A stretch of DNA of 64,000 nucleotides from the NCBI RefSeq assembly GCF_012070565.1, contig NZ_JAAQRO010000008.1, positions 248,001 through 312,000 of the forward strand, read 5' to 3'. Origin of the DNA: Anaerosporobacter faecicola (GTDB taxonomy: Bacteria; Bacillota; Clostridia; Lachnospirales; Lachnospiraceae). Each line of letters opens with the position of its first letter. Within the stretch, counting starts at the first letter, position 1. The position numbers and the translations under genes are program-made. The notes beneath the pieces are model-generated. The model was given only the letters and a program-made list of their open reading frames with translations. It had not been told where the DNA came from and searched no databases. This document shows, piece by piece, positions 36,758-46,033 of the stretch.

Positions 36758-38152
36758 CTAGCCGACCAGATTCAAAACTTGAATTAACAGGATCCATGCA
36801 ACTCCATAATACGTAACAACTGCAACTAAGTCATTAACCGTAGTAATCAATGGTCCAGATGCAACTGCTGGATCGACTTTGATCTTATGGAAAAACATTG
36901 GAATGGTTGTTCCTACAAAACTTGATATTGTCATTGCAACAATCAATGCAACCGCAACACATGCGGAAATAGAAAATGCATATACAGCTGATTTTCCTTT
37001 TAATATCATAATGTAAAGTCCGATAAATAGAAAGGATAACACACCAAGTAACAATCCATTGGAAAATCCGATTCGAATCTCTTTCCAAACCAATTTCATC
37101 TTGTCCTTTGCGGTTAATTGCTCATCCATCAAAACACGAATGGTTACGGCAAGTGATTGTGTTCCAACATTCCCTGCCATATCTAAGATAAGGGATTGGA
37201 AACAAACGATCAAAGCGATCTGTGAAACAACTTTTTCAAACATACCTACTACTGAGGATACCACCATCCCTAGTATGAGCAAAGCAAACAACCAAGGTAG
37301 TCTCTTCTTCATACTTTGTAATAAGGTTTCGTTCAAATCCTCTTCCGCTGTCAAACCGGCTAACTTAGCATAATCATCCCCCATCTCATCATCAACTACT
37401 TCTACGATATTCTGTGATGTAATAACACCGATTAAGGTATCTGTATCATCCAGAACAGGAATGGAATCCTCTGCATAATCTTTTAATCGTTCGATACAGT
37501 CGTTGATTTTTTCGTGGGCACGAACAAATGGGAATGACGTACTAATCAAGGATTCCAATTCTACATAATCTCTGGCACATATTAAATCCTTTAGATCAAT
37601 GGCACCGTAGAATTTTTCCTTTTCATCTTTTACATAAATCGTTGAAATATTATCATTATCTTCCGCTTGTTCAATAAGTAATTTCATTGCCTGTCGTATT
37701 GTTAAGGAGCGGTCAATCTCAATGTAGTTCGTTGTCATCTGGCTACCGATTTCATCTTCATCGTAAGATTGAATCAATTCAATGTCATCTTTGGCTTCCT
37801 TGGTCATGAACTGGATTAATTGTTCCCGAATGGACGAATCCACTTCCTCCAATGCATCAACAGCATCATCTGCATCCATGTTTTCAATGATATCCGCTGC
37901 CTTTTGTACATCCAACTCTTCCAGATACATTCCCACATCATCAAGATAGGTAAAGATTTCCGATACTTTTTCTACTCCAAGTATCCGATATAATCGTTTT
38001 CGTTCTGGTTCTTCTAAATTTTCTAATGCCTCCGCAATATCATTTTCATGATAATCGTCTAACTTTTCTCTAATTTCTTGATCTGCTGCTTTGCTAGTAA
38101 TAATCGCAATCAGTTCTTGCAAAACTTCATTATTCCCTGTTTCATTACGCAT
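36758..38152 (-). CDS. mgtE: MgtE-type magnesium channel
   Basis: 464 aa. The acidic N-terminal superhelical domain (about 10-125) includes NMDADDAVDALEEV. The CBS pair (about 130-255) contains the Mg-sensing acidic cluster. A plug helix leads to five membrane helices (about 280-464) with GNVGTQSLAVTIR and the selectivity region PLITTVNDLVAVVTYYG. The start at 38152 is set by AGGAGAG 7 nt upstream. Two small ORFs precede it; the second ends 1 nt before this ATG, so reinitiation control is likely. Confidence 0.95.
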   Translation of the reverse strand: MRNETGNNEVLQELIAIITSKAADQEIREKLDDYHENDIAEALENLEEPERKRLYRILGVEKVSEIFTYLDDVGMYLEELDVQKAADIIENMDADDAVDALEEVDSSIREQLIQFMTKEAKDDIELIQSYDEDEIGSQMTTNYIEIDRSLTIRQAMKLLIEQAEDNDNISTIYVKDEKEKFYGAIDLKDLICARDYVELESLISTSFPFVRAHEKINDCIERLKDYAEDSIPVLDDTDTLIGVITSQNIVEVVDDEMGDDYAKLAGLTAEEDLNETLLQSMKKRLPWLFALLILGMVVSSVVGMFEKVVSQIALIVCFQSLILDMAGNVGTQSLAVTIRVLMDEQLTAKDKMKLVWKEIRIGFSNGLLLGVLSFLFIGLYIMILKGKSAVYAFSISACVAVALIVAMTISSFVGTTIPMFFHKIKVDPAVASGPLITTVNDLVAVVTYYGVAWILLIQVLNLVG

Positions 38153-38153
38153 T

Positions 38154-38267
38154 CTAGCTCTCTCCTTTTCCTTTTGTAGTCCTATAGACAATCGCCATTT
38201 TTACGTAATAAGGCACCTTTGTCTGTCGTAATCGTACTCGGGAGCATACAGAACGTAGATGATCCAT
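38154..38267 (-). CDS. mgtE leader ORF 2, 37 aa
   Basis: Starts with ATG in a TGATG overlap with leader ORF 1 and ends with TAG one nt before the mgtE ATG. The mgtE ribosome site is inside it. The peptide begins MDHLRSVCSRVRLRQTK and is rich in Arg and Lys. Three back-to-back frames without gaps are unlikely by chance. Translation of it would put ribosomes exactly at the mgtE start. No experimental support is available here. Confidence 0.5.
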   Translation of the reverse strand: MDHLRSVCSRVRLRQTKVPYYVKMAIVYRTTKGKGES

Positions 38268-38344
38268 CAACAGTGCTTTTGTCGATCGAACATCTCACTA
38301 TTTTCTAATATACTCCGCCTATGACTTCGACCGTCACTGCCCAT
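38267..38344 (-). CDS. mgtE leader ORF 1, 25 aa
   Basis: Preceded by a strong ribosome site, AAGGAAGGTGATTAC, directly before the ATG. The peptide begins MGSDGRSHRRSILEN and ends in HC. It ends in TGATG, which starts leader ORF 2. A TATAAT-like -10 lies at 38469-38474, giving a leader of about 120 nt before this ORF. Known Mg transporter genes in other bacteria use leader peptides or M-box RNA; an M-box was looked for and not found. Confidence 0.5.
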   Translation of the reverse strand: MGSDGRSHRRSILENSEMFDRQKHC

Positions 38345-38547
38345 GTAATCACCTTCCTTTTAATTATTCGCATATCAATTTTTATGAGATACGGATCAAA
38401 AATCTTATGTTTCACACCTACGGGAAACAGAAGACTTTAGCATCCTCAAACATTTATTAACGTGAACTATTATATCACAATTATAGTTATATTTCTAACC
38501 CCAAAGCATGATTTCTTCTATTCTTAACATGGATATTATTTCAGATT

Positions 38548-39435
38548 TTATGCATGGGAATATATTGTAAATATTAGATGGTCTTTTTCAATTCTATCCA
38601 AATCCTCTCCCATAATAAATAAGGTACTATCTTCCTCTTTGAAATCATTGATCTCAAATCCCTCTTTTTGTAATGGAACAAAACCCAGATGAATCTCTGT
38701 ATACACCGTTGAAAGCATTGCAAACAAAGCCTCCTGATCCACCACATGCTTTGCAAGGATTCCCTGCAGATATAGCTTATCTTCTTCCATGCTTGCTAGT
38801 AGATAAGCATCCAGTGTCTTACTATAGTATACTCCCTCCAGATCATGGTAGTAAAAGCCCATTAATCCCTCATTGATCATAGCCATTGCATCATTCGGTA
38901 CCGCTTCTCGAACATAGGTAAAGAATCGTTTTCTCTCTTGTTCGTTCCCTGCTTCTACTAGAACAAGATCCCCAGGCAATCCCTGTTTTTTTGTCTGTTC
39001 GCTTTTCGCAAATGTTTTCTTATAACTATACTGCTTGCTTACTTTAAATCCATACTTTGGATAATAATTAAGTACCGTATCATTTCCAAAGAGATAGATT
39101 CCATCACAAATTCCACGATATGTATCAATTACTTTCTCCATCAGTTGACGTCCTAGCCCAAGGTGACGATATTCTTTTGCCGTCATTACTGTACCCAATT
39201 GTATGTAATGTTTCAGTTGTCCATCTATGATAAAGTCCATTCGGTTTGCGGAAACATTGGCAACAATCTTATCTCCATCAAATAAGGAATGGGGAATATA
39301 ATAATCCTTCTTCCAATACCCATTCTTATACCATTCTTTGAAGTCAAAACAAAATGTTTCTCGTGTAAGTCGATTCAGTTCCTCTCGTAATTTTTCTTGC
39401 TCTGCATAGGCTGTTTTGTATTCATATTGTTTCAT
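38548..39435 (-). CDS. GNAT N-acetyltransferase
   Basis: 295 aa. An N-terminal GNAT domain shows strand DGDKIVANVSANRM, the acetyl-CoA loop TAKEYRHLGLGRQLMEKVID (RxxGxG-like) and YPKYGFKVS. The C-terminal 140 residues look like a second, degenerate GNAT half, as in the Eis-like enzymes. The acyl acceptor is unknown. It is monocistronic with a GAGG ribosome site 7 nt before the ATG. Confidence 0.85.
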   Translation of the reverse strand: MKQYEYKTAYAEQEKLREELNRLTRETFCFDFKEWYKNGYWKKDYYIPHSLFDGDKIVANVSANRMDFIIDGQLKHYIQLGTVMTAKEYRHLGLGRQLMEKVIDTYRGICDGIYLFGNDTVLNYYPKYGFKVSKQYSYKKTFAKSEQTKKQGLPGDLVLVEAGNEQERKRFFTYVREAVPNDAMAMINEGLMGFYYHDLEGVYYSKTLDAYLLASMEEDKLYLQGILAKHVVDQEALFAMLSTVYTEIHLGFVPLQKEGFEINDFKEEDSTLFIMGEDLDRIEKDHLIFTIYSHA

Positions 39436-39612
39436 ACAATTACCTCGTATAGCTACTCAATTGTTGTCCACCACTTAATTCCATGATCATACTTGCTCTG
39501 CTTTATCCGCAGTTGGTGAACAACAAAGCGCCATACTCTCCTTTCCTTTTTTTATATGCTTAAATTACCCACTTGAATGATTTGAGCAAATAAACAAATG
39601 CTCCCAAACCAA

Positions 39613-41154
39613 TCATAGGATATCATAGATTTGCTTTAATCCATCTTGTGTTAATTCATAGATTGTATCACAGACTTCCTGTAAATATTTTCGATCATGG
39701 GATATACTGATGATTGCCCCACTATAATTCTTTAAAGTTTCTCGTATTACCGGATTCGATAATGGAGAGAAATTACGGGTTGGTTCATCCAATAAGAGCA
39801 CATTATATCCCTCCATGCTCATCTTTAATAAGATTAATTTCGCCTTCTGCCCACCGGATAATTCTTCAATCTTATGATACATCTCCTCTGATGTGTACTT
39901 CATACTTCCCAGATACGTACAGATTCGAACATTTTCCTCTTTATCTCCTACTCTAGTTAAGAATTCCACTGGCGTTTGTTCTTTGTCTAGCAGATCCAAG
40001 TAATTTTGTGGCATATATGCAACTTTTATGTCCTTTCGTTCAAGCATCTGTTTACTGACTTCTTTCATTAATGTTGTCTTCCCACATCCATTTTTTCCGA
40101 TGATTCCAATCTTCTTTGGTCCTTCCACATGAAGCACAATATCGCGAGCAAGTACCCGTTCCTGCTGTTGCAATACATCCAGCCTATAATCTAAGATCAC
40201 TTTACCGTTAGGTATGGCGGTTTGATTTGCAAACTTAATGAACATTGCATCTTCTGTATCTGGTATTTCAAGAAAATCTTCCTTTTCTCGTTCAAATCTT
40301 CTTCCCATGGATTTCACTGCATGCATCTTTTTTTTAAGAACCTGTCCACCATGTGGGTCTTGCCTTGTTATGGTATTCTGCTGATGTTCTACTTTCTGTT
40401 GAATCTGTAGATACCGCTCCATTTGCTTGTTATAGTCGCTTCTCTGTTTTCTCGCGACCTGCTCCTGGCGTGCCAACCCTTGTATTCTTGTTTCTAAATA
40501 CTGCTGATATCCCATCTTTATAACGGTATGCTTTGGTACCGTCTTTCTCTTCACTTGCTCCATATGAATAATCATATTGGCGGTATTCTCTAACAATGTT
40601 TCATCATGTGATATATATAAGATTGGTTTTTGGCATTGATTGATAAAGGTTTCCAACCACTCCAACGTTTCTATATCCAAATCATTCGACGGTTCATCCA
40701 GTAAAATAACATCTGGCTGTTTCATCAGTAAACGAGCAAGTTGTAATTTCACCTTTTCCCCACCAGATAAGGTTTTAATCTCTTGTTCTGAATAAAATCG
40801 ATCCAAGGGAAATCCCACTTGTCTACCAATATGGGTCAATTCTTTTGGTGTTAGCATGGAAAATGCATCTTCCTCCACACAGTACGTATAGATTGTCTTT
40901 TCTAAATCTTCCTCACTCATTTCCTGTGCCAAATACCCTAGAATTCCACCATTGGTAATAAATTCACCTGAGTAATCCACATAAGAATCTACAAGTTCTG
41001 GATTGTAAATCACTTTCATTAAAGTAGACTTTCCGTTCCCCTCTTCTCCAATGATAGCTGCCTTATCTCCATCATTGAGAACCACGGAAAAATCAGACAA
41101 GATTGTTCGTAAATCTTTTTTATGTGTAATGGTTACATTTTTAATTTGTAACAT
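39613..41154 (-). CDS. ABC-F ribosome-protection-type ATPase
   Basis: 513 aa, two ABC domains with no membrane helices. Walker A is GEEGNGKST and GKNGCGKTT, signatures LSGGEKVKL and LSGGQKAKL, Walker B ILLDEPSNDLDIETLEWLE and LLLDEPTRNFSPLSNP. The interdomain linker (about 205-305) is long and basic (QKVEHQQN, KKKMHAVKSMGRRFE), the part that reaches into the ribosome peptidyl-transferase region. A long linker and the RNFSPLS D-loop are typical of the antibiotic-resistance ABC-F proteins of Clostridia. An attenuator with tiny ORFs upstream supports drug-inducible expression. The drug spectrum is unknown. Confidence 0.9.
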   Translation of the reverse strand: MLQIKNVTITHKKDLRTILSDFSVVLNDGDKAAIIGEEGNGKSTLMKVIYNPELVDSYVDYSGEFITNGGILGYLAQEMSEEDLEKTIYTYCVEEDAFSMLTPKELTHIGRQVGFPLDRFYSEQEIKTLSGGEKVKLQLARLLMKQPDVILLDEPSNDLDIETLEWLETFINQCQKPILYISHDETLLENTANMIIHMEQVKRKTVPKHTVIKMGYQQYLETRIQGLARQEQVARKQRSDYNKQMERYLQIQQKVEHQQNTITRQDPHGGQVLKKKMHAVKSMGRRFEREKEDFLEIPDTEDAMFIKFANQTAIPNGKVILDYRLDVLQQQERVLARDIVLHVEGPKKIGIIGKNGCGKTTLMKEVSKQMLERKDIKVAYMPQNYLDLLDKEQTPVEFLTRVGDKEENVRICTYLGSMKYTSEEMYHKIEELSGGQKAKLILLKMSMEGYNVLLLDEPTRNFSPLSNPVIRETLKNYSGAIISISHDRKYLQEVCDTIYELTQDGLKQIYDIL

Positions 41155-41190
41155 AAAATCATCTCCATTCTTTTTACCGAAAAAGCCCTA

Positions 41191-41256
41191 GAACTAGCGC
41201 ATCCCCCGGAGGATTTCTATTATAGGAAAGTCGAAGGACTTTCCTATAATAGAAAA
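41191..41256. repeat. Dispersed palindromic element, copy 3
   Basis: Lead GCGCATCCCCCGGAGGATTT, then hairpin arms TTCTATTATAGGAAAGTC and its perfect complement GACTTTCCTATAATAGAA around loop GAAG. It lies in the ABC-F leader between the attenuator and the start codon, and would form an RNA stem of 18 bp there. Confidence 0.8.
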
Positions 41257-41287
41257 AATCTGCTTTCCGATTACCGAAAAACAGATT
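41253..41287 (-). terminator. Attenuator hairpin in the ABC-F leader
   Basis: AATCTGTTTTTC and GGAAAGCAGATT pair with two G-T wobbles around a 7-nt loop, followed by six T on the minus strand. It ends 98 nt before the ABC-F start. The loop region CGGTAA can instead pair with TTACCG inside the upstream 24-aa ORF, giving a plausible antiterminator. Confidence 0.75.
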
Positions 41288-41347
41288 CATCCATGCTTCT
41301 TCATTTTATAGAGATCTCTATACATACTTGCAATATAGCGTACACTT

Positions 41348-41422
41348 CTATTTGAAGAGGGAATGACTAATCAATAAATCGGTAACAGAAAAAAACTTGC
41401 TCTCGGCAGGTCTTGTAATCAT
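41348..41422 (-). CDS. Possible leader peptide of the ABC-F attenuator, 24 aa
   Basis: Frame starting MITRPAESKFFSVTDLL and ending in FK. Its ribosome site is weak. It overlaps the proposed antiterminator strand (TTACCG), so ribosome stalling here would change the downstream fold. Coding status is uncertain. Confidence 0.35.
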   Translation of the reverse strand: MITRPAESKFFSVTDLLISHSLFK

Positions 41423-41445
41423 GTTCTGTTTTTACGAATTATTAA

Positions 41446-41457
41446 TTAGTTATTCAT
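41446..41457 (-). CDS. Three-codon mini-ORF (MNN) with strong ribosome site
   Basis: ATG AAT AAC TAA follows AGAGGG with 5-nt spacing. A good ribosome site before a three-codon frame at the head of an ABC-F leader is what stalling attenuators of this gene class look like. The frame is too short for statistical support. Confidence 0.4.
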   Translation of the reverse strand: MNN

Positions 41458-41594
41458 CTTATCCCTCTTTTACTTTTTTATATAATACGATTCGGTATTA
41501 CAACAGTTTTGCGTTCAACTTTTTACATCTTTATGTGAAAAGTTTGAATTTATAATAGCAGATTATGCCATAATTGTAAAGTCGAATCTATCTG

Positions 41595-41641
41595 ATCTGA
41601 TGTATTTATCTGATGTATTTATCTGATGTATTTATCTGACG
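41595..41641. repeat. 13-bp tandem repeat, 3.6 copies
   Basis: ATCTGATGTATTT repeated exactly three times (41595-41633) plus ATCTGA, ending 7 bp from the stop of the FUSC-HAD gene. Probably replication slippage. Confidence 0.9.
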
Positions 41642-41648
41642 AACTTAT

Positions 41649-42953
41649 CTAACCAATTCTACTTTTTTTAGGTAGCCATTTGAGTGGTTCATACATTTTT
41701 TTAACCACACGTACTACGCGGTTCATATCTCCTGGTTCAATCAATACATTATATTGATTCGGTATAGTTCCAAATGTTACGACCTTTTCAATACCAATCT
41801 CTTTTTTTAAGTAATCTAACATATTTTTCTTACTTGCATTTTTATTATAGATCTTAATATACCCATACCCTGGATAATCATCTGATTCGTATAGAAGGAC
41901 TTTGAAACGTTCTGTATACCCCATTTCCTGTAAGATCTGATAGAATTCTTCTACTCGCTGCATCTTATCTAAGATCATAATATAAACCACTTCTTCCTGT
42001 TCAGGAAGAGGACGCTTTACATAATTACGAAACGGAGATCGGCGCATTTCCTGTACCAATTGGTTTTGTACCTCATCTTCCATCTCCTCATAGTAGATGA
42101 CTAACATATCATCAATGATCACATTGGTAAAACAATGTATCCCCTGTTCTTTGATTAGATCCAGCATTTCCTTCGCTTTCTGATAGGAGATCACATATTT
42201 CTTCTTGTATTGTTTTTGCTTGATATCATATAAAACGGCTCCATCCATTGCAATAACTGGGAGGTTCAACCGAATATCTCGCATTGGTTCCAACATAGAA
42301 GCAGGTGTTCTCTTTGTCGCTATTGTAAAATTCGCCCCATCATCTAGAATGCGGTTTAGTTCAAATCGACTATACGCGGACATGTTATCCTTTTTATTCA
42401 ATAATGTATCATCAAGACCCGATAGGAATAGGATATCCCGATTCTTCTGTTTTGGCAGATGAAAACTATTAACAAGTAAGGCTATAAGAATACCGATCAT
42501 CGTATCTAAGAATCGATTCCACACAAAAAGATATGGATTTTGGTCTGCTATATGATTCACTACAATACTTAAGAATACAACGCAGGAAAAGTAGGAAGCT
42601 TCCTTCCGATTAATTAAAACTGTTGTATAGATAACTACAATAATCATAAAAGCAATGCTAATATCATAGATAATCTGGTGTTCGATTGGCGATATATGCA
42701 ACTGCTTTCCAACAAGGATTACAACTAATCCATATAAAGCACCGATTATGGTTCCAATCGTCCTTTGTTTTGCTTTACTTACACTATTCTTTACATATAA
42801 TTGCATACACCATAATGCCGCTAACTGTGAGTAAAAGACAATTCCACTTCCTCCTCGCAAGGAAGATACCACATAGCATAGGGCAATGGCAACTGCAGAT
42901 TTTATGATTCGCAACCCAACTGGTGGAATCTCATATTTCTTTCCAACTTTCAT
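41649..42953 (-). CDS. FUSC-like membrane domain fused to degenerate HAD domain
   Basis: 434 aa. Residues 1-165 have about five or six membrane helices in the pattern of the aromatic-acid exporter/FUSC family (VGLRIIKSAVAIALCYVV, TIGTIIGALYGLVVIL). From about 172 a Cof-type HAD fold follows (LDDTLLNKKDNMSAYSR, NFTIATKRTPASM). The HAD nucleophile is lost: DxDGT reads GLDDT (G179), and the C-terminal GDxxND reads GTIPNQY. The domain should be catalytically dead and may bind a phosphorylated ligand that gates the transporter. The ribosome site is AGAGG, 9 nt upstream. Confidence 0.8.
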   Translation of the reverse strand: MKVGKKYEIPPVGLRIIKSAVAIALCYVVSSLRGGSGIVFYSQLAALWCMQLYVKNSVSKAKQRTIGTIIGALYGLVVILVGKQLHISPIEHQIIYDISIAFMIIVVIYTTVLINRKEASYFSCVVFLSIVVNHIADQNPYLFVWNRFLDTMIGILIALLVNSFHLPKQKNRDILFLSGLDDTLLNKKDNMSAYSRFELNRILDDGANFTIATKRTPASMLEPMRDIRLNLPVIAMDGAVLYDIKQKQYKKKYVISYQKAKEMLDLIKEQGIHCFTNVIIDDMLVIYYEEMEDEVQNQLVQEMRRSPFRNYVKRPLPEQEEVVYIMILDKMQRVEEFYQILQEMGYTERFKVLLYESDDYPGYGYIKIYNKNASKKNMLDYLKKEIGIEKVVTFGTIPNQYNVLIEPGDMNRVVRVVKKMYEPLKWLPKKSRIG

Positions 42954-43138
42954 TTACAGAAACCTCTTTCGCTTTCAAATTCGTAGCGATCTTATATCTA
43001 CGAATCCAATGTCACTGAATACCATGCATTTTCATGCCTGTTTTTTATTATAAAAATGTATTCAGACTTTTTCAAGAGTTTCCATCTTTTTCAATATACG
43101 CTCCAATACCTGTTCCAGTAATGATGTACCTATCAAAG

Positions 43139-44620
43139 CTACACATTCGTACTAAGTGCTAACAAATCTTTCGATATCTCTTCTACTTGATGGAATGTGT
43201 CTCCCATTGCCTCTGTTGCCATGTTCTGTGTCTTTGTTGCTTCTAATATGGAGTTCGTTTGTTCTACTGAACTATGTACCAGTTCTCTCATTTGGTTGGT
43301 CATATTCACAATATTTTCGGTATGTGATTTATTGCTCGTACTACATTCTAATAGTTTTTCTGTTTTCTTACGGGTATCTTCCTGTAATTCTCCTAACTTC
43401 TCTGCTCGAGAGCGTGCTGCATCAATCTTATCGATTCCTTCCGTAACGGACTTACAATTTTGTTCTACGGATTCTCGAACCAAACGGATCTCTTCTAGGA
43501 TATTGTTAATGATTCCCGCAATATTACCACTAGCATTCTTTGATTCATCTGCAAGAACACGTACTTGATCTGCTACTACTGCAAAACCTTTCCCATTCTC
43601 CCCAGCTCTTGCTGCTTCAATGGAAGCATTCAGTGCCAACAGATTGGTCTGTCCTGTAATATTGGTGATCGTTTCTGCAAATTCAGAAATCTCTGCAATA
43701 CGTTTATCAAGATTATTAATAGCAGAATTGGTTGAATTTGCTGTGGTTTCAATCTCTTCCATACTGGCAACTGCATCCTCCATGAACGCTACATATGCCT
43801 TGGTTTCTTCATAGGTCTTATCGGAAATCATGATCATATCATCCGTCTCACTGGACATGGTATCTGCAACACTTTGCATCTGCTCAATACTTTCTTTTGT
43901 GGAATCCACCTGTTCTAAACTCGAATTGCAATCTTGTAAGGTTTGGTTTACTGCTTCCACAATCTGCTTATTCGCACCAACCGTATCATCCATGGCATTG
44001 GATAGCTTTTCAACAACATGAACTAATTTCATCGATGCATTTTCACAATTCTCCACAACTTCCTTTACCTTTTCGGTATTATGTAAATCCTTCATCAAAT
44101 TTCTCGTAACACCTGCAAGTGAAATAAACACGCTACACATAACCACATGTTCTAACGTAAATCCAAGCATTCGTCCCACCGCTTCAGATATATTACAATT
44201 TAATCGGATGAAAATCGATAACATTAATGGAAAATACGCTATTATACAGATATTTCTAGTAAATTTTTTATCAAAAAACATACAGCTACATGCCAATGCT
44301 AACGTATATGTCATGTAGATTCCTACTGTTTCAAAGGCACCCATAATGCTAACACAACCAGCTATTGCAACGATAATTACATACTTCATTACGCCAATTG
44401 GTATATGATTATTGAATTTCAATAATACAGTAGGTGTTACCGTACATATGGTACCCATAATAGAGATAATCAATAGACTTAGATAGCTGGTGGACCATAT
44501 TTTAAGAAAAGACATAAGGAACAAAATAGGAAATACGAATGTCATCCATAATAGAATTTTTGACAATCGTTTGCACATACGTAAATCATTTGCTTCAAAA
44601 AAAGATAATTTTTCCTCCAT
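43139..44620 (-). CDS. Methyl-accepting chemotaxis-like protein with six membrane helices
   Basis: 493 aa. Six hydrophobic helices fill about 20-180 with no large extracellular domain and no HAMP. The signalling domain starts near 190; its tip reads [26 protein letters not shown] (given in part) with the usual methylation helices either side. Sensing is likely within or at the membrane. An orphan receptor, no che genes nearby. A ribosome site (GAGAGGTTT) precedes the ATG. Confidence 0.88.
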   Translation of the reverse strand: MEEKLSFFEANDLRMCKRLSKILLWMTFVFPILFLMSFLKIWSTSYLSLLIISIMGTICTVTPTVLLKFNNHIPIGVMKYVIIVAIAGCVSIMGAFETVGIYMTYTLALACSCMFFDKKFTRNICIIAYFPLMLSIFIRLNCNISEAVGRMLGFTLEHVVMCSVFISLAGVTRNLMKDLHNTEKVKEVVENCENASMKLVHVVEKLSNAMDDTVGANKQIVEAVNQTLQDCNSSLEQVDSTKESIEQMQSVADTMSSETDDMIMISDKTYEETKAYVAFMEDAVASMEEIETTANSTNSAINNLDKRIAEISEFAETITNITGQTNLLALNASIEAARAGENGKGFAVVADQVRVLADESKNASGNIAGIINNILEEIRLVRESVEQNCKSVTEGIDKIDAARSRAEKLGELQEDTRKKTEKLLECSTSNKSHTENIVNMTNQMRELVHSSVEQTNSILEATKTQNMATEAMGDTFHQVEEISKDLLALSTNV

Positions 44621-44778
44621 ACAAACCTCTCCATTCTTATCTAATGTTTATATACAGCCTATTACTCTATTTATTATACCATTATATCTTTTTTTTCGCA
44701 TTAATTTTCGTGTCAATTATAAATGTTAACAATTTTTGAGAACTGCAAAGTAATACCTACATCGCGAAGGCCACGAGG

Positions 44779-46032
44779 TCATTCACTATAGAGAATACCG
44801 ACTTCTATTACAAATCCATCTTCTTCCTTATACGCATCAATATGCCCTCCCATTTGCTCCATACAATAATGGCAGATATACAAGCCAAGACCAGTACCTT
44901 TCTGTTGTCGTATTGTAGGATTTTTACTACGGTAGAATTTCTGAAAGATTAATGGAAGTTCTCCTTCCTCCACCCCATGTCCAAAATCCTTGAACCGAAG
45001 GCGTAGCTCTTCTCTTCTTTCTTCAATGGTAACTTCAATTCTTGTATCTGCATATTTATAGGAATTCACAATAATATTCGTAATAACCTGCTCCATACGA
45101 AGGGGATCCATCTGTACCAGACAATGGGTCGTTCCACTCACCGTTACTAGGTTGCGATAATCTGCATGTTCGATCATAGACAAGATTGTTTTACTATTCG
45201 CATCCGTAACAACAACTTGGAGTTCCCCCAAATCCTTCAATGTAGATTCAAAAAGATTTGATACAAGAGCATCAATCTTATCTGCATTCCCGTATATATT
45301 CTCTAGTTTCTCTTTCATCTTTTCATCCTGCTCTTTTACTAGAAGGACTTCTGTTATTACTTTAATTGAAGTAACCGGTGTCTTAATGTCATGACTAAGG
45401 GAAGCCACTAACTCCTGCTTGCTGGCATTTGCTTTATATTCGGTTTCTTTCGCTAATTTCAGTTCATCGCGCATACGATCAAAACTTTCTGTAAATGCAC
45501 CAAACAGATTTTTTTTATCCATATTAAGTGGATAATCCAGATTTCCATTGGATACCTGACGGGCAAACTCTTCCATTTTTATAAATGGTTTAAAATACTG
45601 CCTGTTCACATACCATATACCTCCTGCTAAAACCATACCAATGACTAGGTACGCTACAAGGAATACAACTTGTAGACGATTCCGATATGCTTTCATCAGA
45701 TCTCCATTATTTGTTTCCATACAGATTAATTTGTCTCCCACCTGGGTATAGGTATTATGATGACGAATTGCTTCTTCTTTGGTTGCTTCCGCATAAGAAC
45801 CATTCTGATATAGAATCTTATGTTTGGCATCACTTACTGTAAATGCATAATCAACAAATCCGCTCGGTAATTCTTGTAGATTGTCAAGGTGCTTCTCCAC
45901 TTCTTTTGTTATTTTATTCACTTGTGTAATATCCACATCTGCTACATGTTTCTTTTGATTGGAATAAAAACTGAAAAAAACTCCCAATAATAGATAAAGA
46001 AATAAAAATAAAATAATTGTCCTCTTCCTCAT
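44779..46032 (-). CDS. Sensor histidine kinase, module 3
   Basis: 417 aa from the ATG at 46032, which directly follows the regulator stop (46034). Helix 1 is at about 4-22, the extracellular sensor about 24-118, helix 2 about 119-140, then HAMP. HisKA SLSHDIKTPV has H214, the ATPase domain NIIVNSYKYA, DFGHGV and GTGLGLYI. Long stretches match the module 1 kinase (GNLD.PL.MD..N.FGAFTESFD.MR), so the two are paralogues. It lacks the module 1 stalk repeat. It is last in the module 3 operon and has no obvious terminator. Confidence 0.92.
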   Translation of the reverse strand: MRKRTIILFLFLYLLLGVFFSFYSNQKKHVADVDITQVNKITKEVEKHLDNLQELPSGFVDYAFTVSDAKHKILYQNGSYAEATKEEAIRHHNTYTQVGDKLICMETNNGDLMKAYRNRLQVVFLVAYLVIGMVLAGGIWYVNRQYFKPFIKMEEFARQVSNGNLDYPLNMDKKNLFGAFTESFDRMRDELKLAKETEYKANASKQELVASLSHDIKTPVTSIKVITEVLLVKEQDEKMKEKLENIYGNADKIDALVSNLFESTLKDLGELQVVVTDANSKTILSMIEHADYRNLVTVSGTTHCLVQMDPLRMEQVITNIIVNSYKYADTRIEVTIEERREELRLRFKDFGHGVEEGELPLIFQKFYRSKNPTIRQQKGTGLGLYICHYCMEQMGGHIDAYKEEDGFVIEVGILYSE

Positions 46033-46033
46033 C

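Noticed and set aside
38154-38547. M-box (ykoK) magnesium riboswitch before mgtE
   Set aside because: The conserved M-box segments were looked for on the mgtE strand and not found; the leader instead shows two ORFs. A covariance search would settle it.
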